Origin: Mycobacterium sp. Root265
GTDB taxonomy: Bacteria > Actinomycetota > Actinomycetes > Mycobacteriales > Mycobacteriaceae
Direction: 5' to 3'
Assembly: GCF_001428895.1 (NCBI RefSeq)
Contig: NZ_LMJA01000006.1
Location: forward strand, 30,805 to 94,804
DNA: 64,000 bases
Part shown: one piece after another, positions 8,529 through 19,233 of the stretch
Position numbering within the stretch: position 1 is the stretch's first letter
How the letters are laid out: every line of letters starts with the position of its first letter
Made by a program: the position numbers and the translations under genes
Notes under the pieces: model-generated
The model's database searches: none
What the model was told of the DNA's origin: nothing
What the model saw: the letters and a program-made list of their open reading frames with translations, nothing else

Positions 8529-9388
8529 CGGGCCGGGAAGTACTTGACGATCCCTTCCTGCATCACCGTCGCCAGCGCCTCACCGCGCTCATTGAAGAAA
8601 TGTCCGCCGCCCAGGCCGCGGGAAGCGGCGGCCACCGGCGACGACGTCGAGTACAGCACCCACTCGTCGAAGCGGATCGGCCGGTGAAACCACACCGAAT
8701 GGTTCATGGTCACCGCGAAAATCCGGTCGAAACCCCAGGACAGGCCGTGCGTGGTGATGATCGAATCGAGCACCGTGGTGTCCGAGGAATAGACCAGGGC
8801 GCCCGCGTGCAGCACCGGATCGTCGGGCATCGGACCGTCGGCGGTCAGCCACACCCGGTTGTGATCGAGTTGACCGCCCTTGTCCCGCATCACCCAGGCC
8901 GGGTCATTGGTGTAGCGCCACTGGATGGGCCGCAGCGCACTGACGAAATGCGGCACCGTCTCCTCGTAGCCCACCAGCAATTCGTCGATGGTGGGCAGCG
9001 AGTGCGGGGCGGGGACCTGCGGGGCGGTGATGTTGTGCTCGAGCCCACGGCCGCCGGCCAGATGCGAGACCAGGGCGGTGCCCAGCAGCGCACCGTCCTG
9101 GGTGACGTCCACCCGGCGGTTGGCGAACCGACGTTCGTCGCGCAGCCGGACCACCTGGAATTCCAGGTCTTTCTCCGGATCGCCGCCGGCGATGAAATGC
9201 ATCGACAGGGTGCTCGGCGGCAGGTTCTCGGGCACCGTGCGGCTCGCGGCGACGAAGGCCTGCGCCATCATCTGCCCGCCGAAGGTACGCACCGGGTTTC
9301 GGCTCGGATGCGTTCCGGTGAACGCATCCTCGCCGACCCGGGTGAGATCGAGAACCGTCAGCAGTTCCTGAAGATGCTCCGCTGACAA
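8507..9388 (-). CDS. tesB: Acyl-CoA thioesterase II
   Basis: 293 residues, the normal TesB length, made of two fused hotdog domains. The N-terminal part has FGGQMMAQAFVAASRTV and LHPSTLSMHFIAGG-type segments (here PPSTLSMHFIAGGDPEKDLE). The C-terminal part carries ILDSIITTHGLSWGF-like and NHSVWFHRPIRFDEWVLY segments, the latter a TesB hallmark. It hydrolyses medium and long acyl-CoAs in the cytoplasm to free acid and CoA. It lies 31 bp downstream of pyruvate kinase on the same strand and probably shares its transcript. Confidence 0.93.
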   Translation of the reverse strand: MSAEHLQELLTVLDLTRVGEDAFTGTHPSRNPVRTFGGQMMAQAFVAASRTVPENLPPSTLSMHFIAGGDPEKDLEFQVVRLRDERRFANRRVDVTQDGALLGTALVSHLAGGRGLEHNITAPQVPAPHSLPTIDELLVGYEETVPHFVSALRPIQWRYTNDPAWVMRDKGGQLDHNRVWLTADGPMPDDPVLHAGALVYSSDTTVLDSIITTHGLSWGFDRIFAVTMNHSVWFHRPIRFDEWVLYSTSSPVAAASRGLGGGHFFNERGEALATVMQEGIVKYFPARQPGEKP

Positions 9389-9419
9389 GGTTCTCTCCTG
9401 GGGTCCGCCCCGTTGCGGG

Positions 9420-10838
9420 CTAGTGGTCGTCCTCGCCGATCCGGTGCACGTGGATCAGGTTTGTCGAGCCTACTGTGCCAGGCGGCGCGCCCGCGACGAT
9501 GACCACCAGGTCACCGCGCTTGTAGCGGCCCAGGTCCAGCAACGACTTGTCGACCTGCCGGATCATGCCGTCGGTGGTGTCGATGTGCGGCACGATGAAG
9601 GTCTCGGTGCCCCACGTCAGTGCCAGCTGGCTGCGCACCTCGGGCAACGCGGTGAACGCCAGCAGCGGCAGCGGGGTGTGCAGCCGGGCCAGCCGGCGCA
9701 CGGTGTCGCCGGACTGGGTGAACGCGACCAGCGCCTTGGCCTCCAACCGCTCGCCGATATCGCGGGCGGCGTAGGAGATGACGCCGCGCTTGGTGCGCGG
9801 TACGTGGGTCAGCGGCGGCGCCTCGGTGGAGTTCGCCTCGACGGCGGTCAGGATGCGACCCATGGTCCGCACGGCCTCCAGCGCGAACTTGCCCACCGAC
9901 GTCTCGCCGGACAGCATCACCGCGTCGGCGCCGTCGAGCACCGCGTTGGCCACATCGGAAGCCTCGGCACGGGTGGGCCGCGAGTTCTCGATCATCGATT
10001 CCAGCATCTGGGTGGCGACGATCACCGGCTTGGCGTTCTCGCGCGCCATCTGGATGGCGCGCTTCTGCACCAGGGGCACCTCTTCGAGCGGCAGCTCCAC
10101 GCCCAGGTCACCGCGGGCCACCATGATGGCGTCGAAGGCCAGCACGATCGCCTCAAGATTCTCGATCGCCTCGGGCTTCTCCATCTTGGCGATCACCGGG
10201 ACCCGGCGTCCCACCCGGTCCATGACCTCGTGGACCAGCTCGACATCGGCAGGCGAGCGCACGAACGAGAGAGCCACCAGGTCCACGCCGAGCCGCAGCG
10301 CGAACTCGAGATCTTCGATGTCCTTCTCCGACAGCGCGGGTGCCGAGACGTTCATCCCGGGCAGCGACATGCCCTTGTTGTTGCTGACCTTGCCGCCCTC
10401 GGTGACGGTGCACACAACATCCTCGCCGTCGATGTGTTCGACGACGAGCCCGACGTTGCCGTCGTCGACCAGGACCCGGTCCCCGGGCGTGGCATCCTGG
10501 GCCAGCCGCTTGTAGGTGGTGCTCACCCGGTCGTGGGTGCCCGCGACGTCCTCGACGGTGATCCGGACGGTCTCGCCGTTCTTCCACACCGTCGGGCCGT
10601 CGGCGAAGCGCCCCAGCCGGATTTTGGGTCCCTGCAGGTCAGCGAGGATGCCGACGGCACGACCAGTGGAATCGGAGGCCGCACGGACCCGCCGGTAGGA
10701 CTCCTCGTGGTCGGCGTAGTCGCCGTGGCTGAAGTTCAGTCGTGCTACGTCCATCCCGGCCTCGACCAGGGCACGCACCGACTCGTCGGTGGAGGTTGCC
10801 GGTCCGAGGGTACAGACGATCTTTCCGCGTCTATTCAC
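9420..10838 (-). CDS. pyk: Pyruvate kinase
   Basis: 472 residues from a GTG start (MNRRGKIVCTLGPAT). Key motifs are RLNFSHGDYADHEE near the N-terminus, the active-site signature IAKMEKPEAIENL, MVARGDLGVELPLEEVP (metal and substrate site), and MLESMIENSRPTRAEASDVANAV. The last ~130 residues form the C-terminal allosteric domain. It converts phosphoenolpyruvate and ADP to pyruvate and ATP. It is followed by tesB and preceded by gltD with only 27 bp between, all on the minus strand, so gltB-gltD-pyk-tesB could form one long transcript. Confidence 0.97.
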   Translation of the reverse strand: MNRRGKIVCTLGPATSTDESVRALVEAGMDVARLNFSHGDYADHEESYRRVRAASDSTGRAVGILADLQGPKIRLGRFADGPTVWKNGETVRITVEDVAGTHDRVSTTYKRLAQDATPGDRVLVDDGNVGLVVEHIDGEDVVCTVTEGGKVSNNKGMSLPGMNVSAPALSEKDIEDLEFALRLGVDLVALSFVRSPADVELVHEVMDRVGRRVPVIAKMEKPEAIENLEAIVLAFDAIMVARGDLGVELPLEEVPLVQKRAIQMARENAKPVIVATQMLESMIENSRPTRAEASDVANAVLDGADAVMLSGETSVGKFALEAVRTMGRILTAVEANSTEAPPLTHVPRTKRGVISYAARDIGERLEAKALVAFTQSGDTVRRLARLHTPLPLLAFTALPEVRSQLALTWGTETFIVPHIDTTDGMIRQVDKSLLDLGRYKRGDLVVIVAGAPPGTVGSTNLIHVHRIGEDDH

Positions 10839-10865
10839 GACTCCGAAGCTTAGCGGTTAATCGAT

Positions 10866-12368
10866 TCAGATGACGGCCAGAGGTAGGGCACCGGGCCGCA
10901 CGGGGGCCGGCAGGTCCGAGTCACCCATGAGGTATGCATCCACCGCGTGGGCGGCGCTGCGCCCCTCGGCGATGGCCCAGACGATCAGCGATGCGCCGCG
11001 GTGTGCGTCGCCGCACACGAAGACGCCGGGCTCCTCGGTCTGCCAGTCCGATCCGCAGGACAGGGTGCCGCGGCCGTTCAGTCGCAGCCCGAGACCGTCC
11101 AGCAGCGCCATCTCCTCGACGCCCTCGAATCCGATGGCCAGCAGCGCCAGATCGCACGGCAGCTCGATGGGCTCGCCCACCGGGGTGATGACGCGACGGC
11201 CGTCGGCGTCGCGTTCGACCTTCACCTCGGCGATCTGCATCGCCCGCACATTGCCCTGGTCATCGCCGACGAACCGCTGCACGGCCACCTCGAAGCGCCG
11301 GGCGCCGCCCTCGGCGTGCGCCGGTGAGGTGCGCAGCAGCAGCGGCCAGGTGGGCCACGGGGAGCGTTCGTCGTCGCGGGCCTCCGGCGGCGCCGGGTTG
11401 TAGTCCAGCTGGGTCACCGAGATGGCGCCCTGCCGGTGCGCGGTGCCCAGGCAGTCCGCGCCGGTGTCGCCGCCGCCGATGATGACGACGTGCTTGCCGG
11501 CGGCGGTCAGCTCGGCCGGACCGTCACCCTCGCACTCCTTGTTGGCCGGCACCAGATGTTCCATCGCCAGGTGCACGCCGTTGAGTTCGCGGCCCTCGAC
11601 CTGGTTGTCCCTGCCGCGCAGCGCACCGACGGCCAGCACGATGGCATCGTGCTGGGCTCGCAGCGCCTCGATCGACAGGTCGACGCCGACCTCGCATTCG
11701 GTGACGAACCGTGTTCCCTCGGCCCGCATCTGGGACAGCCGTTGGTTGAGCGTCGCCTTCTCCAGCTTGTACTCCGGGATGCCGTAGCGCATCAGCCCGC
11801 CGATGCGGTTGTCGCGTTCGTAGACGGTGACGTGATGTCCGGCCCGGGTGAGCTGCTGGGCGGCGGCCAGCCCGGCCGGACCCGAACCCACCACAGCCAC
11901 ACTGCGTCCCGAGGCGATGGCCGGCGGCTGCGGTTCCACCGAGCCCGTCATCCAGGCGTGGTCGACGATGGACTGCTCGATCCGTTTGATGGTGACGCTG
12001 CCGCCGGTGGTCTCCTCGGCGATGGACAGCACACAGGCCGCCTCGCACGGAGCCGGGCACAGCCTGCCGGTGAACTCCGGGAAGTTGTTGGTCGCGTGCA
12101 GCCGGTCGCTGGCCGCATCCCAGCGCCCGCGGCGCACCAGGTCGTTCCACTCCGGGATCAGGTTGCCCAGCGGGCAGCCCGCGGTTCCCGAGTGGCAGAA
12201 CGGGATTCCGCAGTCCATGCAGCGCCGCGCCTGCTGGGAGACCTCGCCGGCACGTTCGTTCGGATCCTGGCTCTCGTAGACTTCGTGCCAGTCGCCCACC
12301 CGCTCGTCGACCGGCCGCTTGGCCGCGTCCAGTTTGCGGACCCTCAAGAATCCGTTCGGATCAGCCAC
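10866..12368 (-). CDS. gltD: Glutamate synthase (NADPH) small subunit
   Basis: 500 residues from a GTG at 12368 ([10 protein letters not shown]), 8 bp inside the end of gltB; the open frame upstream lies within gltB. The N-terminal Cys-rich region ([20 protein letters not shown] and [13 protein letters not shown]) binds 4Fe-4S clusters. The FAD-binding Rossmann motif is [17 protein letters not shown] and the NADPH motif [17 protein letters not shown]. It passes electrons from NADPH to the large subunit, making glutamate from glutamine and 2-oxoglutarate. The overlap with gltB indicates translational coupling. Confidence 0.96.
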   Translation of the reverse strand: MADPNGFLRVRKLDAAKRPVDERVGDWHEVYESQDPNERAGEVSQQARRCMDCGIPFCHSGTAGCPLGNLIPEWNDLVRRGRWDAASDRLHATNNFPEFTGRLCPAPCEAACVLSIAEETTGGSVTIKRIEQSIVDHAWMTGSVEPQPPAIASGRSVAVVGSGPAGLAAAQQLTRAGHHVTVYERDNRIGGLMRYGIPEYKLEKATLNQRLSQMRAEGTRFVTECEVGVDLSIEALRAQHDAIVLAVGALRGRDNQVEGRELNGVHLAMEHLVPANKECEGDGPAELTAAGKHVVIIGGGDTGADCLGTAHRQGAISVTQLDYNPAPPEARDDERSPWPTWPLLLRTSPAHAEGGARRFEVAVQRFVGDDQGNVRAMQIAEVKVERDADGRRVITPVGEPIELPCDLALLAIGFEGVEEMALLDGLGLRLNGRGTLSCGSDWQTEEPGVFVCGDAHRGASLIVWAIAEGRSAAHAVDAYLMGDSDLPAPVRPGALPLAVI

Positions 12369-15300
12369 GGCTGGCCTCCATGATCGCGGTGTCCACGTCT
12401 CGCCCTTCGGCTTTCGCCATCCGGGTGGCACGCAGCACCCGCTCGTAGTCGGTCGGCATGATCTTGGTGAACTGGGCGCTGCGGCGCGGCCAGTCCGCCA
12501 GCAGGGAGGTCGCAACGGTGCTACCGGTGGCCTGCGCGTGCTGCGCCACCACATCGTGCAGCCAGCTCAGGTCCTCGGGATCGAGGCGCTGCAGGTCCAC
12601 CATCTCGGTGTTCACCTTGGCCGGATCGAGACCCAGCACGAACGCGATACCGCCCGACATCCCGGCCGCCATGTTGCGTCCGGTCTCGCCGAGCACCACC
12701 ACCCGCCCGCCGGTCATGTACTCGCACGCGTGGTCGCCGCAACCCTCGACGACGGCGAGCGCACCGGAGTTGCGGGCGCAGAAGCGTTCCCCGACCCGTC
12801 CGCGCAGGAACACCTCACCGGAGGTGGCCCCGAACAACAGGGTGTTGCCCGCGATCACATTGTCCTCGGGTAGGAACAGCACGTCATCGGGTGGCCGGAC
12901 GATCACCCGTCCACCCGAAAGGCCCTTGCCCACATAATCGTTGGCGTCACCGATCAGGTCGATGGTGACACCCGGCGGCAGGAAGGCGCCCAGCGACTGC
13001 CCCGCCGATCCGGTCAGCGTGACATGGATGGTGTCATCGGGAAGCCCGGCGGCCCCGTAGCGGCGGGTGACCTCCGAGCCCAGCAGCGTGCCCACCGTGC
13101 GGTTGACGTTGCGCACCGGCAGTTCCAGCCGGACCGGGTGCGCGTCCTCCAGTGCGCCTTCCGAGAGCGCCACCAGGGTCTGGTCGAGTGCCTGAGCCAG
13201 CCCGTGATCCTGATCGCGCAGCCGGCGGCGCTGAGTGAGCTTGGCGCCGTGGGCATCCGTCGGGACCGCGAAGATGGGAGACAGATCCAGCCCGTGGCTC
13301 TTCCAGTGCGCGACACCTTCGGCGGTGTCCAGCAACTCGACCCGGCCGATCGCCTCGTCGAGGCTGCGGAAACCGAGTTCGGCGAGCATCTGCCGAATGT
13401 CCTCGGCGATGAACTGGAAGAAGTTCTCCACGAACTCGGGCTTGCCGTTGAACCGCGCGCGCAGTTCCGGGTTCTGGGTGGCGACCCCGACCGGGCAGGT
13501 GTCGAGGTGACACACCCGCATCATGATGCAGCCCGCGACCACCAGCGGCGCGGTGGCGAACCCGTATTCCTCGGCGCCCAGCAGTGCGGCGACCATGACA
13601 TCGCGGGCCGTGCGCATACCGCCGTCGCACTGCACGGTGATGCGGTCCCGTAGTCCGTTGAGCACCAGTGTCTGCTGGGTGTCGGCCAGGCCGATCTCCC
13701 AGGGGGCGCCGGCATGTTTGAGCGAGGTCAGCGGCGCCGCGCCGGTACCACCGTCATAGCCGGAGATCAGGACGACGTCGGCGTGCGCCTTGGAGACGCC
13801 CGCGGCGACCGTCCCGACGCCGACCGAGCTGACCAGCTTGACGTGGATACGCGCCTGGTCGTTGGCGTTCTTCAGATCGTGGATCAGCTGCGCCAGATCC
13901 TCGATCGAGTAGATGTCGTGGTGCGGCGGCGGCGAGATCAGACCCACGCCGGGCGTGGAATGCCGGGTCTTGGCGATGTTGGGATACACCTTGTAGCCCG
14001 GAAGCTGTCCGCCCTCACCGGGTTTGGCGCCCTGGGCCATCTTGATCTGGATGTCGGTGGCGTTCACCAGGTAGTCGCTGGTCACCCCGAACCGTCCGGA
14101 TGCCACCTGTTTGACGGCGCTGCGCCGCTGGGGGTCGTACAACCGGTCGGCGTCCTCGCCGCCCTCACCGGAGTTGGACCGTCCGCCGAGGTTGTTCATG
14201 GCGACGGCCATCGTCTCGTGCGCCTCGGCGGAGATGGACCCGTAGCTCATCGCGCCGGTGTTGAACCGTGTCACGATCGCTTCCACCGATTCCACTTCGT
14301 CCAGCGGGACCGGTGGCCGCATGCCGGTCTTGAAACCGAACAGACCGCGCAATGCGCCGCCCTCGCGGGAGAGCCGGTTCACCTCCTCGGAGTACTGGGC
14401 GAAGATGTCCTGGCGTCCCGTCCGCGTCGCATGTTGTAGCAGGAACACCACTTCCGGGGTGAAGAGGTGCAACTCGCCATCCCGGCGGAACTGGTACTCA
14501 CCGCCCACCGACAACCGCCGGTACGCCCGCTCGGTGGGGTTTTCCGGATAGGCCCGGCGGTGCCGGAACCTGACCTCTTTGGCCAGCACGTCCAATCCGA
14601 CACCACCGAGTTGCATGGGTGTGCCGGTGAAGTACTCGTCGATGACGGCGCGGTCCAGCCCGATCGCCTCGAAGGCCTGGGCGCCGGTGTAGGAGGACAC
14701 CGTGGAGATGCCCATCTTGCTCATCACCTTCATCACGCCCTTGCCGAGCGCGGTGAGATAGTTGCGCACCGCGGTGGCCGGTTCGATCCCGGTGAGCTCC
14801 CCCTCGCGGATCAGGTCCTCGATCGATTCGAAGGCCAGGTACGGGTTGACGGCTGCGGCACCGAAACCGATCAGCATCGCGATGTGATGCACCTCGCGGG
14901 CATCACCGCTTTCCACCACCAGCGCGACGCTGGTGCGTTCCTTGGTGTGCACCAGGTGGTGGTGTACCGCCGAGACCGCCAGCAGCGACGGGATCGGCGC
15001 CCTGGTGTGATCGGAATCGCGATCCGAGATCACCAGGGTACGAGCGCCTTTCGCAATCGCCTCGCACGCGCGGATGCGCAGCTCCTCCAGCGCTTCGGCC
15101 AGGCCTTCCCCGCCGCGTTCCACGTCGTAGAGGGCGCGCAGCACCGCGGTGCGCAGACCGGGCTGCTCGCCGTCATCATTGATGTGCACGATCTTGTTGA
15201 GATCGTCGTTGTCCAGCACGGGCCAGCCCAGCCGGATCTGGCGGCACGATGCGGCCGTCGGCTCCAGCAGGTTCTCCTCGGGACCCATCACCCGGCTCAT

Positions 15301-16905
15301 CGAGGTGACCACGGCCTCGCGGATGGCGTCCAGCGGCGGGTTGGTGACCTGGGCGAACAGTTCGACGAAGTAGTCGTAGAGCAGCCGGGACCGTTGCGAC
15401 ATCACCGCGATCGGGGTGTCGGTGCCCATCGATCCCAGCGGCTCCGCCCCGGCGGCGGCCATCGGCGTCAGCAACACCCGCAGTTCTTCCTCGGTGTAGC
15501 CGAAGGACACCTGCCTGCGCACCACGGATTCGTGATTGGGTTGCACCCGAACGCGATCGGGCAGCGTCTTGAGATCGAGCAGTCCGGCATGCAGCCATTC
15601 GCCGTAGGCGTGCGCGCCGGCGAGTTCGTCCTTGATCTCGTCATCGGAGACGATGCGGCCCGCCGCCGTGTCGATCAGGAACATCTTGCCGGGCTCCAGG
15701 CGGCCCTTGGCCACCACCTCGGCGCTGGGCACGTCGAGTACGCCGCTCTCACTGGCCAGGATGATGCGGTTGTCGATGGTGCGCCACCAACGCCCGGGCC
15801 GTAACCCGTTGCGGTCCAGTACAGCTCCGACCACGGTGCCGTCGGTGAAGGTGACGCAGGCCGGGCCGTCCCACGGCTCCATCAGCGAGGCATGGAACTG
15901 CCAGAACGCGCGGCGCGCGGGATCCATGGTGGTGTTGTTCTCCCAGGCCTCCGGGATCATCATCAACACCGCGTGCGGCAGGCTGCGCCCGCCCAGGTGC
16001 AGCAGCTCCAGCACCTGATCGAATGATGCGGAGTCCGAACCGTCTTTCGGGCAGATCGGCGAGAGCCGGCTCAGGTCACCGGGAATCAAGGTGCTGCCCA
16101 GCTTGGCCTCGCGGGCATGCATCCGGTTGCGGTTGCCGCGGACGGTGTTGATCTCTCCGTTGTGGGCGACGAAGCGGAACGGGTGGGCCAGCGGCCAGGA
16201 CGGGAAGGTGTTGGTGGAGAAGCGGCTGTGCACGATGGCGATGGCGCTCAGGCAGCGGTCATCCCGCAGATCCGGGAAGAACTGCGGCAGCTGCATGGTG
16301 GTGAGCATGCCCTTGTAGGCGATGGTCCGGCTGGACAGTGACGGGAAGTAGACCGCTTCCTGTTCGGCCCGCTTGCGCAGCGGATACACCCGGCGGTCCA
16401 ACTCGATACCTCCGCAGCCGTCGGGGGCGGCGACGAAAAGCTGTGCCATATAAGGCATACAGCTCACCGCCGTCGCTCCGACCTCGGCGCCGTCGGGGTC
16501 GACCGGCAGCGCGCGCCAGCCGAGGACCAGCAGACCCTCCTCCGCGGCGATGTCCTCGACGCGGGCGTACGCGGCGGCCCGGGCGACCGGATCCTGCGGC
16601 AGGAAGCAGATCCCGGCGGCGAAGGTGTTGGCGCCCTCGGCGTTCGGCTGCGGCAGATCGAAATCGACCGCCGCGGCGAACAGCTCCACCGGCAGCTGGA
16701 TCAGGATCCCGGCGCCGTCACCGCTGTTCGGCTCGGCCCCGGCGGCACCGCGATGCTCGAGGTGCTCCAGCGCGGTGAGTCCGTCCGAGACGATGCCGTG
16801 TGACCGTCGGCCCCCGATATCGGCGATCATCGCGACGCCGCAGGAATCGGACTCGTTGTCCGGGTCGTATAAACCTTGGGCCTTGGGAAGTGCCGAGAAC
16901 AGCAA
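12361..16905 (-). CDS. gltB: Glutamate synthase large subunit
   Basis: 1514 residues. The TTG start at 16905 is chosen because a GGAGG site sits 9 nt upstream; a TACACT -10-like hexamer at 16965-16970 may mark the promoter. A short propeptide precedes Cys22 ([10 protein letters not shown]), the expected N-terminal nucleophile of the class II amidotransferase domain. A central domain, an FMN-binding synthase barrel and the C-terminal beta-helix follow. The 3Fe-4S ligands are visible in [19 protein letters not shown]. The enzyme releases ammonia from glutamine and channels it to 2-oxoglutarate, a main route of nitrogen assimilation. Confidence 0.97.
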   Translation of the reverse strand: MLFSALPKAQGLYDPDNESDSCGVAMIADIGGRRSHGIVSDGLTALEHLEHRGAAGAEPNSGDGAGILIQLPVELFAAAVDFDLPQPNAEGANTFAAGICFLPQDPVARAAAYARVEDIAAEEGLLVLGWRALPVDPDGAEVGATAVSCMPYMAQLFVAAPDGCGGIELDRRVYPLRKRAEQEAVYFPSLSSRTIAYKGMLTTMQLPQFFPDLRDDRCLSAIAIVHSRFSTNTFPSWPLAHPFRFVAHNGEINTVRGNRNRMHAREAKLGSTLIPGDLSRLSPICPKDGSDSASFDQVLELLHLGGRSLPHAVLMMIPEAWENNTTMDPARRAFWQFHASLMEPWDGPACVTFTDGTVVGAVLDRNGLRPGRWWRTIDNRIILASESGVLDVPSAEVVAKGRLEPGKMFLIDTAAGRIVSDDEIKDELAGAHAYGEWLHAGLLDLKTLPDRVRVQPNHESVVRRQVSFGYTEEELRVLLTPMAAAGAEPLGSMGTDTPIAVMSQRSRLLYDYFVELFAQVTNPPLDAIREAVVTSMSRVMGPEENLLEPTAASCRQIRLGWPVLDNDDLNKIVHINDDGEQPGLRTAVLRALYDVERGGEGLAEALEELRIRACEAIAKGARTLVISDRDSDHTRAPIPSLLAVSAVHHHLVHTKERTSVALVVESGDAREVHHIAMLIGFGAAAVNPYLAFESIEDLIREGELTGIEPATAVRNYLTALGKGVMKVMSKMGISTVSSYTGAQAFEAIGLDRAVIDEYFTGTPMQLGGVGLDVLAKEVRFRHRRAYPENPTERAYRRLSVGGEYQFRRDGELHLFTPEVVFLLQHATRTGRQDIFAQYSEEVNRLSREGGALRGLFGFKTGMRPPVPLDEVESVEAIVTRFNTGAMSYGSISAEAHETMAVAMNNLGGRSNSGEGGEDADRLYDPQRRSAVKQVASGRFGVTSDYLVNATDIQIKMAQGAKPGEGGQLPGYKVYPNIAKTRHSTPGVGLISPPPHHDIYSIEDLAQLIHDLKNANDQARIHVKLVSSVGVGTVAAGVSKAHADVVLISGYDGGTGAAPLTSLKHAGAPWEIGLADTQQTLVLNGLRDRITVQCDGGMRTARDVMVAALLGAEEYGFATAPLVVAGCIMMRVCHLDTCPVGVATQNPELRARFNGKPEFVENFFQFIAEDIRQMLAELGFRSLDEAIGRVELLDTAEGVAHWKSHGLDLSPIFAVPTDAHGAKLTQRRRLRDQDHGLAQALDQTLVALSEGALEDAHPVRLELPVRNVNRTVGTLLGSEVTRRYGAAGLPDDTIHVTLTGSAGQSLGAFLPPGVTIDLIGDANDYVGKGLSGGRVIVRPPDDVLFLPEDNVIAGNTLLFGATSGEVFLRGRVGERFCARNSGALAVVEGCGDHACEYMTGGRVVVLGETGRNMAAGMSGGIAFVLGLDPAKVNTEMVDLQRLDPEDLSWLHDVVAQHAQATGSTVATSLLADWPRRSAQFTKIMPTDYERVLRATRMAKAEGRDVDTAIMEASRG

Positions 16906-17001
16906 GCGAATCTACCTCCGCAGTCTCCGTCATGATGGGAGGGACTGCATCGGCCCGAAGTTGCAGTGTATCAGCGAGAACGTGCTACTTCTCGGCGATA
17001 T

Positions 17002-17403
17002 TCAGCCGGTGAGAACCGTGGGGACCAGCGGGAACCCCGGCCAGTTGCGCATCACGGTCCACGCAACGGCGGCCACGACGACGGTGACGGTGGCCGCCGT
17101 CGGCATGAGTGCCAGGCCGCGACGCCAGCGCACCACCAGCCACACCGCCAGCGCCGGCAATGCCACCAGCAGGAAGGCGTTGTCCACCACGGCGGCCGCC
17201 AGGTCCCCGTTCAGCAGATCGTGGGTCATCCGCAGCCCACCGCACGCCGGGCAGTCCAGACCGGTGAGGGCCTTGAAGGGGCAGGCCGGGAAGAGGAAGC
17301 CGGGCCGGTGCGGGTCGGCCAGACCGATATAGGCCAGGGCGCCGGCGAGTGCCACCCCGGTACCGATCAGGCCGGCTCGGGCGGTCGCGCCCTCAGGTGC
17401 CAT
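17002..17403 (-). CDS. DUF2752-family membrane protein
   Basis: 133 residues with three hydrophobic helices and the family-defining Cys motif: FLFPACPFKALTGLDCPACGGLRM (residues ~37-58), ending in CPACGGLR. DUF2752 proteins are common in actinobacteria and their function is unknown. The gene overlaps the upstream TM2-domain gene by 11 bp, so the two are co-translated. It is separated from gltB by 96 bp, which must contain the gltB promoter region. Confidence 0.85.
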   Translation of the reverse strand: MAPEGATARAGLIGTGVALAGALAYIGLADPHRPGFLFPACPFKALTGLDCPACGGLRMTHDLLNGDLAAAVVDNAFLLVALPALAVWLVVRWRRGLALMPTAATVTVVVAAVAWTVMRNWPGFPLVPTVLTG

Positions 17404-17809
17404 CGCGCAGCGGACGGCCCTGCGGGTCGCGCACCTTGTCGGTCAGCAGCAGGATGGCGTCGATGATGCCCCAGATGACCGCGCCGATGCCGCAGGTCAG
17501 CAGACCCACCAGCAGCTGTGCCACACCCAGTCCGGTATAGCCCAGGTAGAAACGGCCGATACCCAGGATGCCGAACAGACCCAGCAGCTGGAGCAGACCG
17601 GCGATGACCTTGGATTTCTCCGAATAGGGCTCCCCGGTCATGGGGTGGCGGCCGTAGGGGGCCAGCGGGTCGTAATACGCGCCGGGAGGCGCCGGCGGCG
17701 GGTAGCCCGGTTGACCGGACGGCGGGAAACCGGCACCGCCGGGCGGTGGCTGGTAGCCCGGCGGTGGGTAGCTGCCCGGGTCGCCCCCGTACGACTGCGG
17801 ATCGGTCAT
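17393..17809 (-). CDS. TM2-domain protein with Pro/Gly/Tyr-rich N-terminus
   Basis: 138 residues. The first ~60 are a low-complexity PPGYQPPPGGAGFPPSG-type segment, probably disordered and surface or cytoplasmic. A TM2 domain follows: KSKVIAGLLQLLGLFGILG, then IGRFYLGYTGLGVAQLLVG with the conserved R-x-Y-x-G-x2-G-x-G pattern, then ILLLTDKVRDPQGRPLRDG. Such proteins are widespread and their role is unclear. It overlaps the DUF2752 gene and lies 4 bp downstream of mqo, so it could be expressed from the mqo promoter. Confidence 0.85.
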   Translation of the reverse strand: MTDPQSYGGDPGSYPPPGYQPPPGGAGFPPSGQPGYPPPAPPGAYYDPLAPYGRHPMTGEPYSEKSKVIAGLLQLLGLFGILGIGRFYLGYTGLGVAQLLVGLLTCGIGAVIWGIIDAILLLTDKVRDPQGRPLRDGT

Positions 17810-17813
17810 GACC

Positions 17814-19169
17814 TCAGGATGCCAGAAGGTCGATGTCCACGCGGTGACCCCAGCGCTGCAGCAGATCGATCATGATCGGCACCGCCGTCGATGCTCCCGG
17901 CGAGGCGCCGAGCAGACCGGCGATCGAGCCGTCTGCCGACACCACCAGTTCGGTGCCCGAGCGCAGCACTCCCCGGCCCCGGGCGTCCGGCGAGACCAGT
18001 TGGGCGCGCTGCCCCGCGGTGATCAGCTCCCACTGGGCCGGATCCGCAGTCGGGTAGTACCGGGCCAGGTAGGCGTGTTTCTGCCGGCGGCCGGCGACCA
18101 GCTGGCCGATCAGATAGCGCACCAGCGCCAGATTCGCCCACATCGCCGTCGCGAGCACGGCCACGTTGTGCCAGCGCAGCGTGGTGAAGAAGTCGGTGAG
18201 GCGTCCGTGCTTGAGCAGCTTGGTGCTGAAGGTGGCGTACGGACCGAACATCAGGTGCCCGGCGCCGCCGACAACCCGCTTGTCCAGGTGCGGCACCGAC
18301 ATCGGTGGCGCCCCGATCGGCGCCTGCCCGTACACCTTGGCGTCATGCCGGGCGACGACCTGCGGGTCCGAACACCGCAAGAAGGCCGCCCCCACCGGCA
18401 GCACCCCGTAGCCGCGGACCTCAGGGATTTTCGCGCGCTGTAACAGGCGCAGCGCATTGCCACCGGCGCCGACGAAGACCCTCGGTGCCCGCAGGTCGAA
18501 ACTGCCCTCGGCGTTGCGGCCGGCGACCCGCCAGGACCCGTCGGCCTCGCGCACCACGGCGCGCACGTCGTGGCCGAGCAGCAGCCGGCCGCCCCGGTCG
18601 GTGACGATCCGCACCAGAGCGGTTGTCAGCGCGCCGAAGTCGATATCGGTGCCGCCGGGATGCCGGGTCGCGGCGACCCGTTCCTGCACTGCGCGGCCCT
18701 CCATCACCAGCGGCGCCCACCGCGCGATGGTGGCCCGGTCCTCGCTGTACTCCAGGCGAGCGAACAGCGGATGGGCGCGCAGCGTCTCGAATCGCCGGCG
18801 AAGATAGTCGATGTCGCGCTCGCCGAACACCACGTCCATGTGCGGCGCAGCGTGCAGGAAGGTCCCCGGGTCCAGTAGCCCCTTCTCGACCAGCTGGTCC
18901 CACCACCACCGGGACAGCTGGAACTGTTCGGCGATCCCGATCGCCGCCGTCCCGTCGGCGGGGTCGGGCATGTAGTTGAGCTCGCAGAAGCCGGAGTGGC
19001 CGGTGCCCGCGTTGTTCCAGGCCTGGCTGCTCTCGGTGGCCACGGCGGCCGCGCGTTCGACGATGACGATCCGCCGCTGGGGCTCCTGCACCGCAAGCAT
19101 GGCGCCCAGGGTGGCGGACATGATGCCGCCGCCGATGAGGACGATATCGGCTGTGTCTCGGTCGGTCAT
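17814..19169 (-). CDS. mqo: Malate:quinone oxidoreductase, short form
   Basis: 451 residues from the ATG at 19169 (MTDRDTADIVLIGGG); an in-frame start 36 bp upstream is possible but would run into the promoter. FAD binding is shown by IVLIGGGIMSATLGAML, and Mqo identity by SSQAWNNAGTGHSGFCELNYMP, VDFGALTTAL and SIAGLLGASPGASTAVPIM. It oxidises malate to oxaloacetate and passes electrons to menaquinone at the inner membrane. Family members usually run to about 490-500 residues; this one stops roughly 40 residues early, soon after the SPGAST block. It is divergent from a LysR regulator 64 bp away. Another substrate is possible given the divergence. Confidence 0.8.
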   Translation of the reverse strand: MTDRDTADIVLIGGGIMSATLGAMLAVQEPQRRIVIVERAAAVATESSQAWNNAGTGHSGFCELNYMPDPADGTAAIGIAEQFQLSRWWWDQLVEKGLLDPGTFLHAAPHMDVVFGERDIDYLRRRFETLRAHPLFARLEYSEDRATIARWAPLVMEGRAVQERVAATRHPGGTDIDFGALTTALVRIVTDRGGRLLLGHDVRAVVREADGSWRVAGRNAEGSFDLRAPRVFVGAGGNALRLLQRAKIPEVRGYGVLPVGAAFLRCSDPQVVARHDAKVYGQAPIGAPPMSVPHLDKRVVGGAGHLMFGPYATFSTKLLKHGRLTDFFTTLRWHNVAVLATAMWANLALVRYLIGQLVAGRRQKHAYLARYYPTADPAQWELITAGQRAQLVSPDARGRGVLRSGTELVVSADGSIAGLLGASPGASTAVPIMIDLLQRWGHRVDIDLLAS

Positions 19170-19233
19170 GAATCCACCATGACCCTGCGGCTTTGATCCG
19201 TCCAATGAATGTTCGGTCGATTATCATCCGGAT

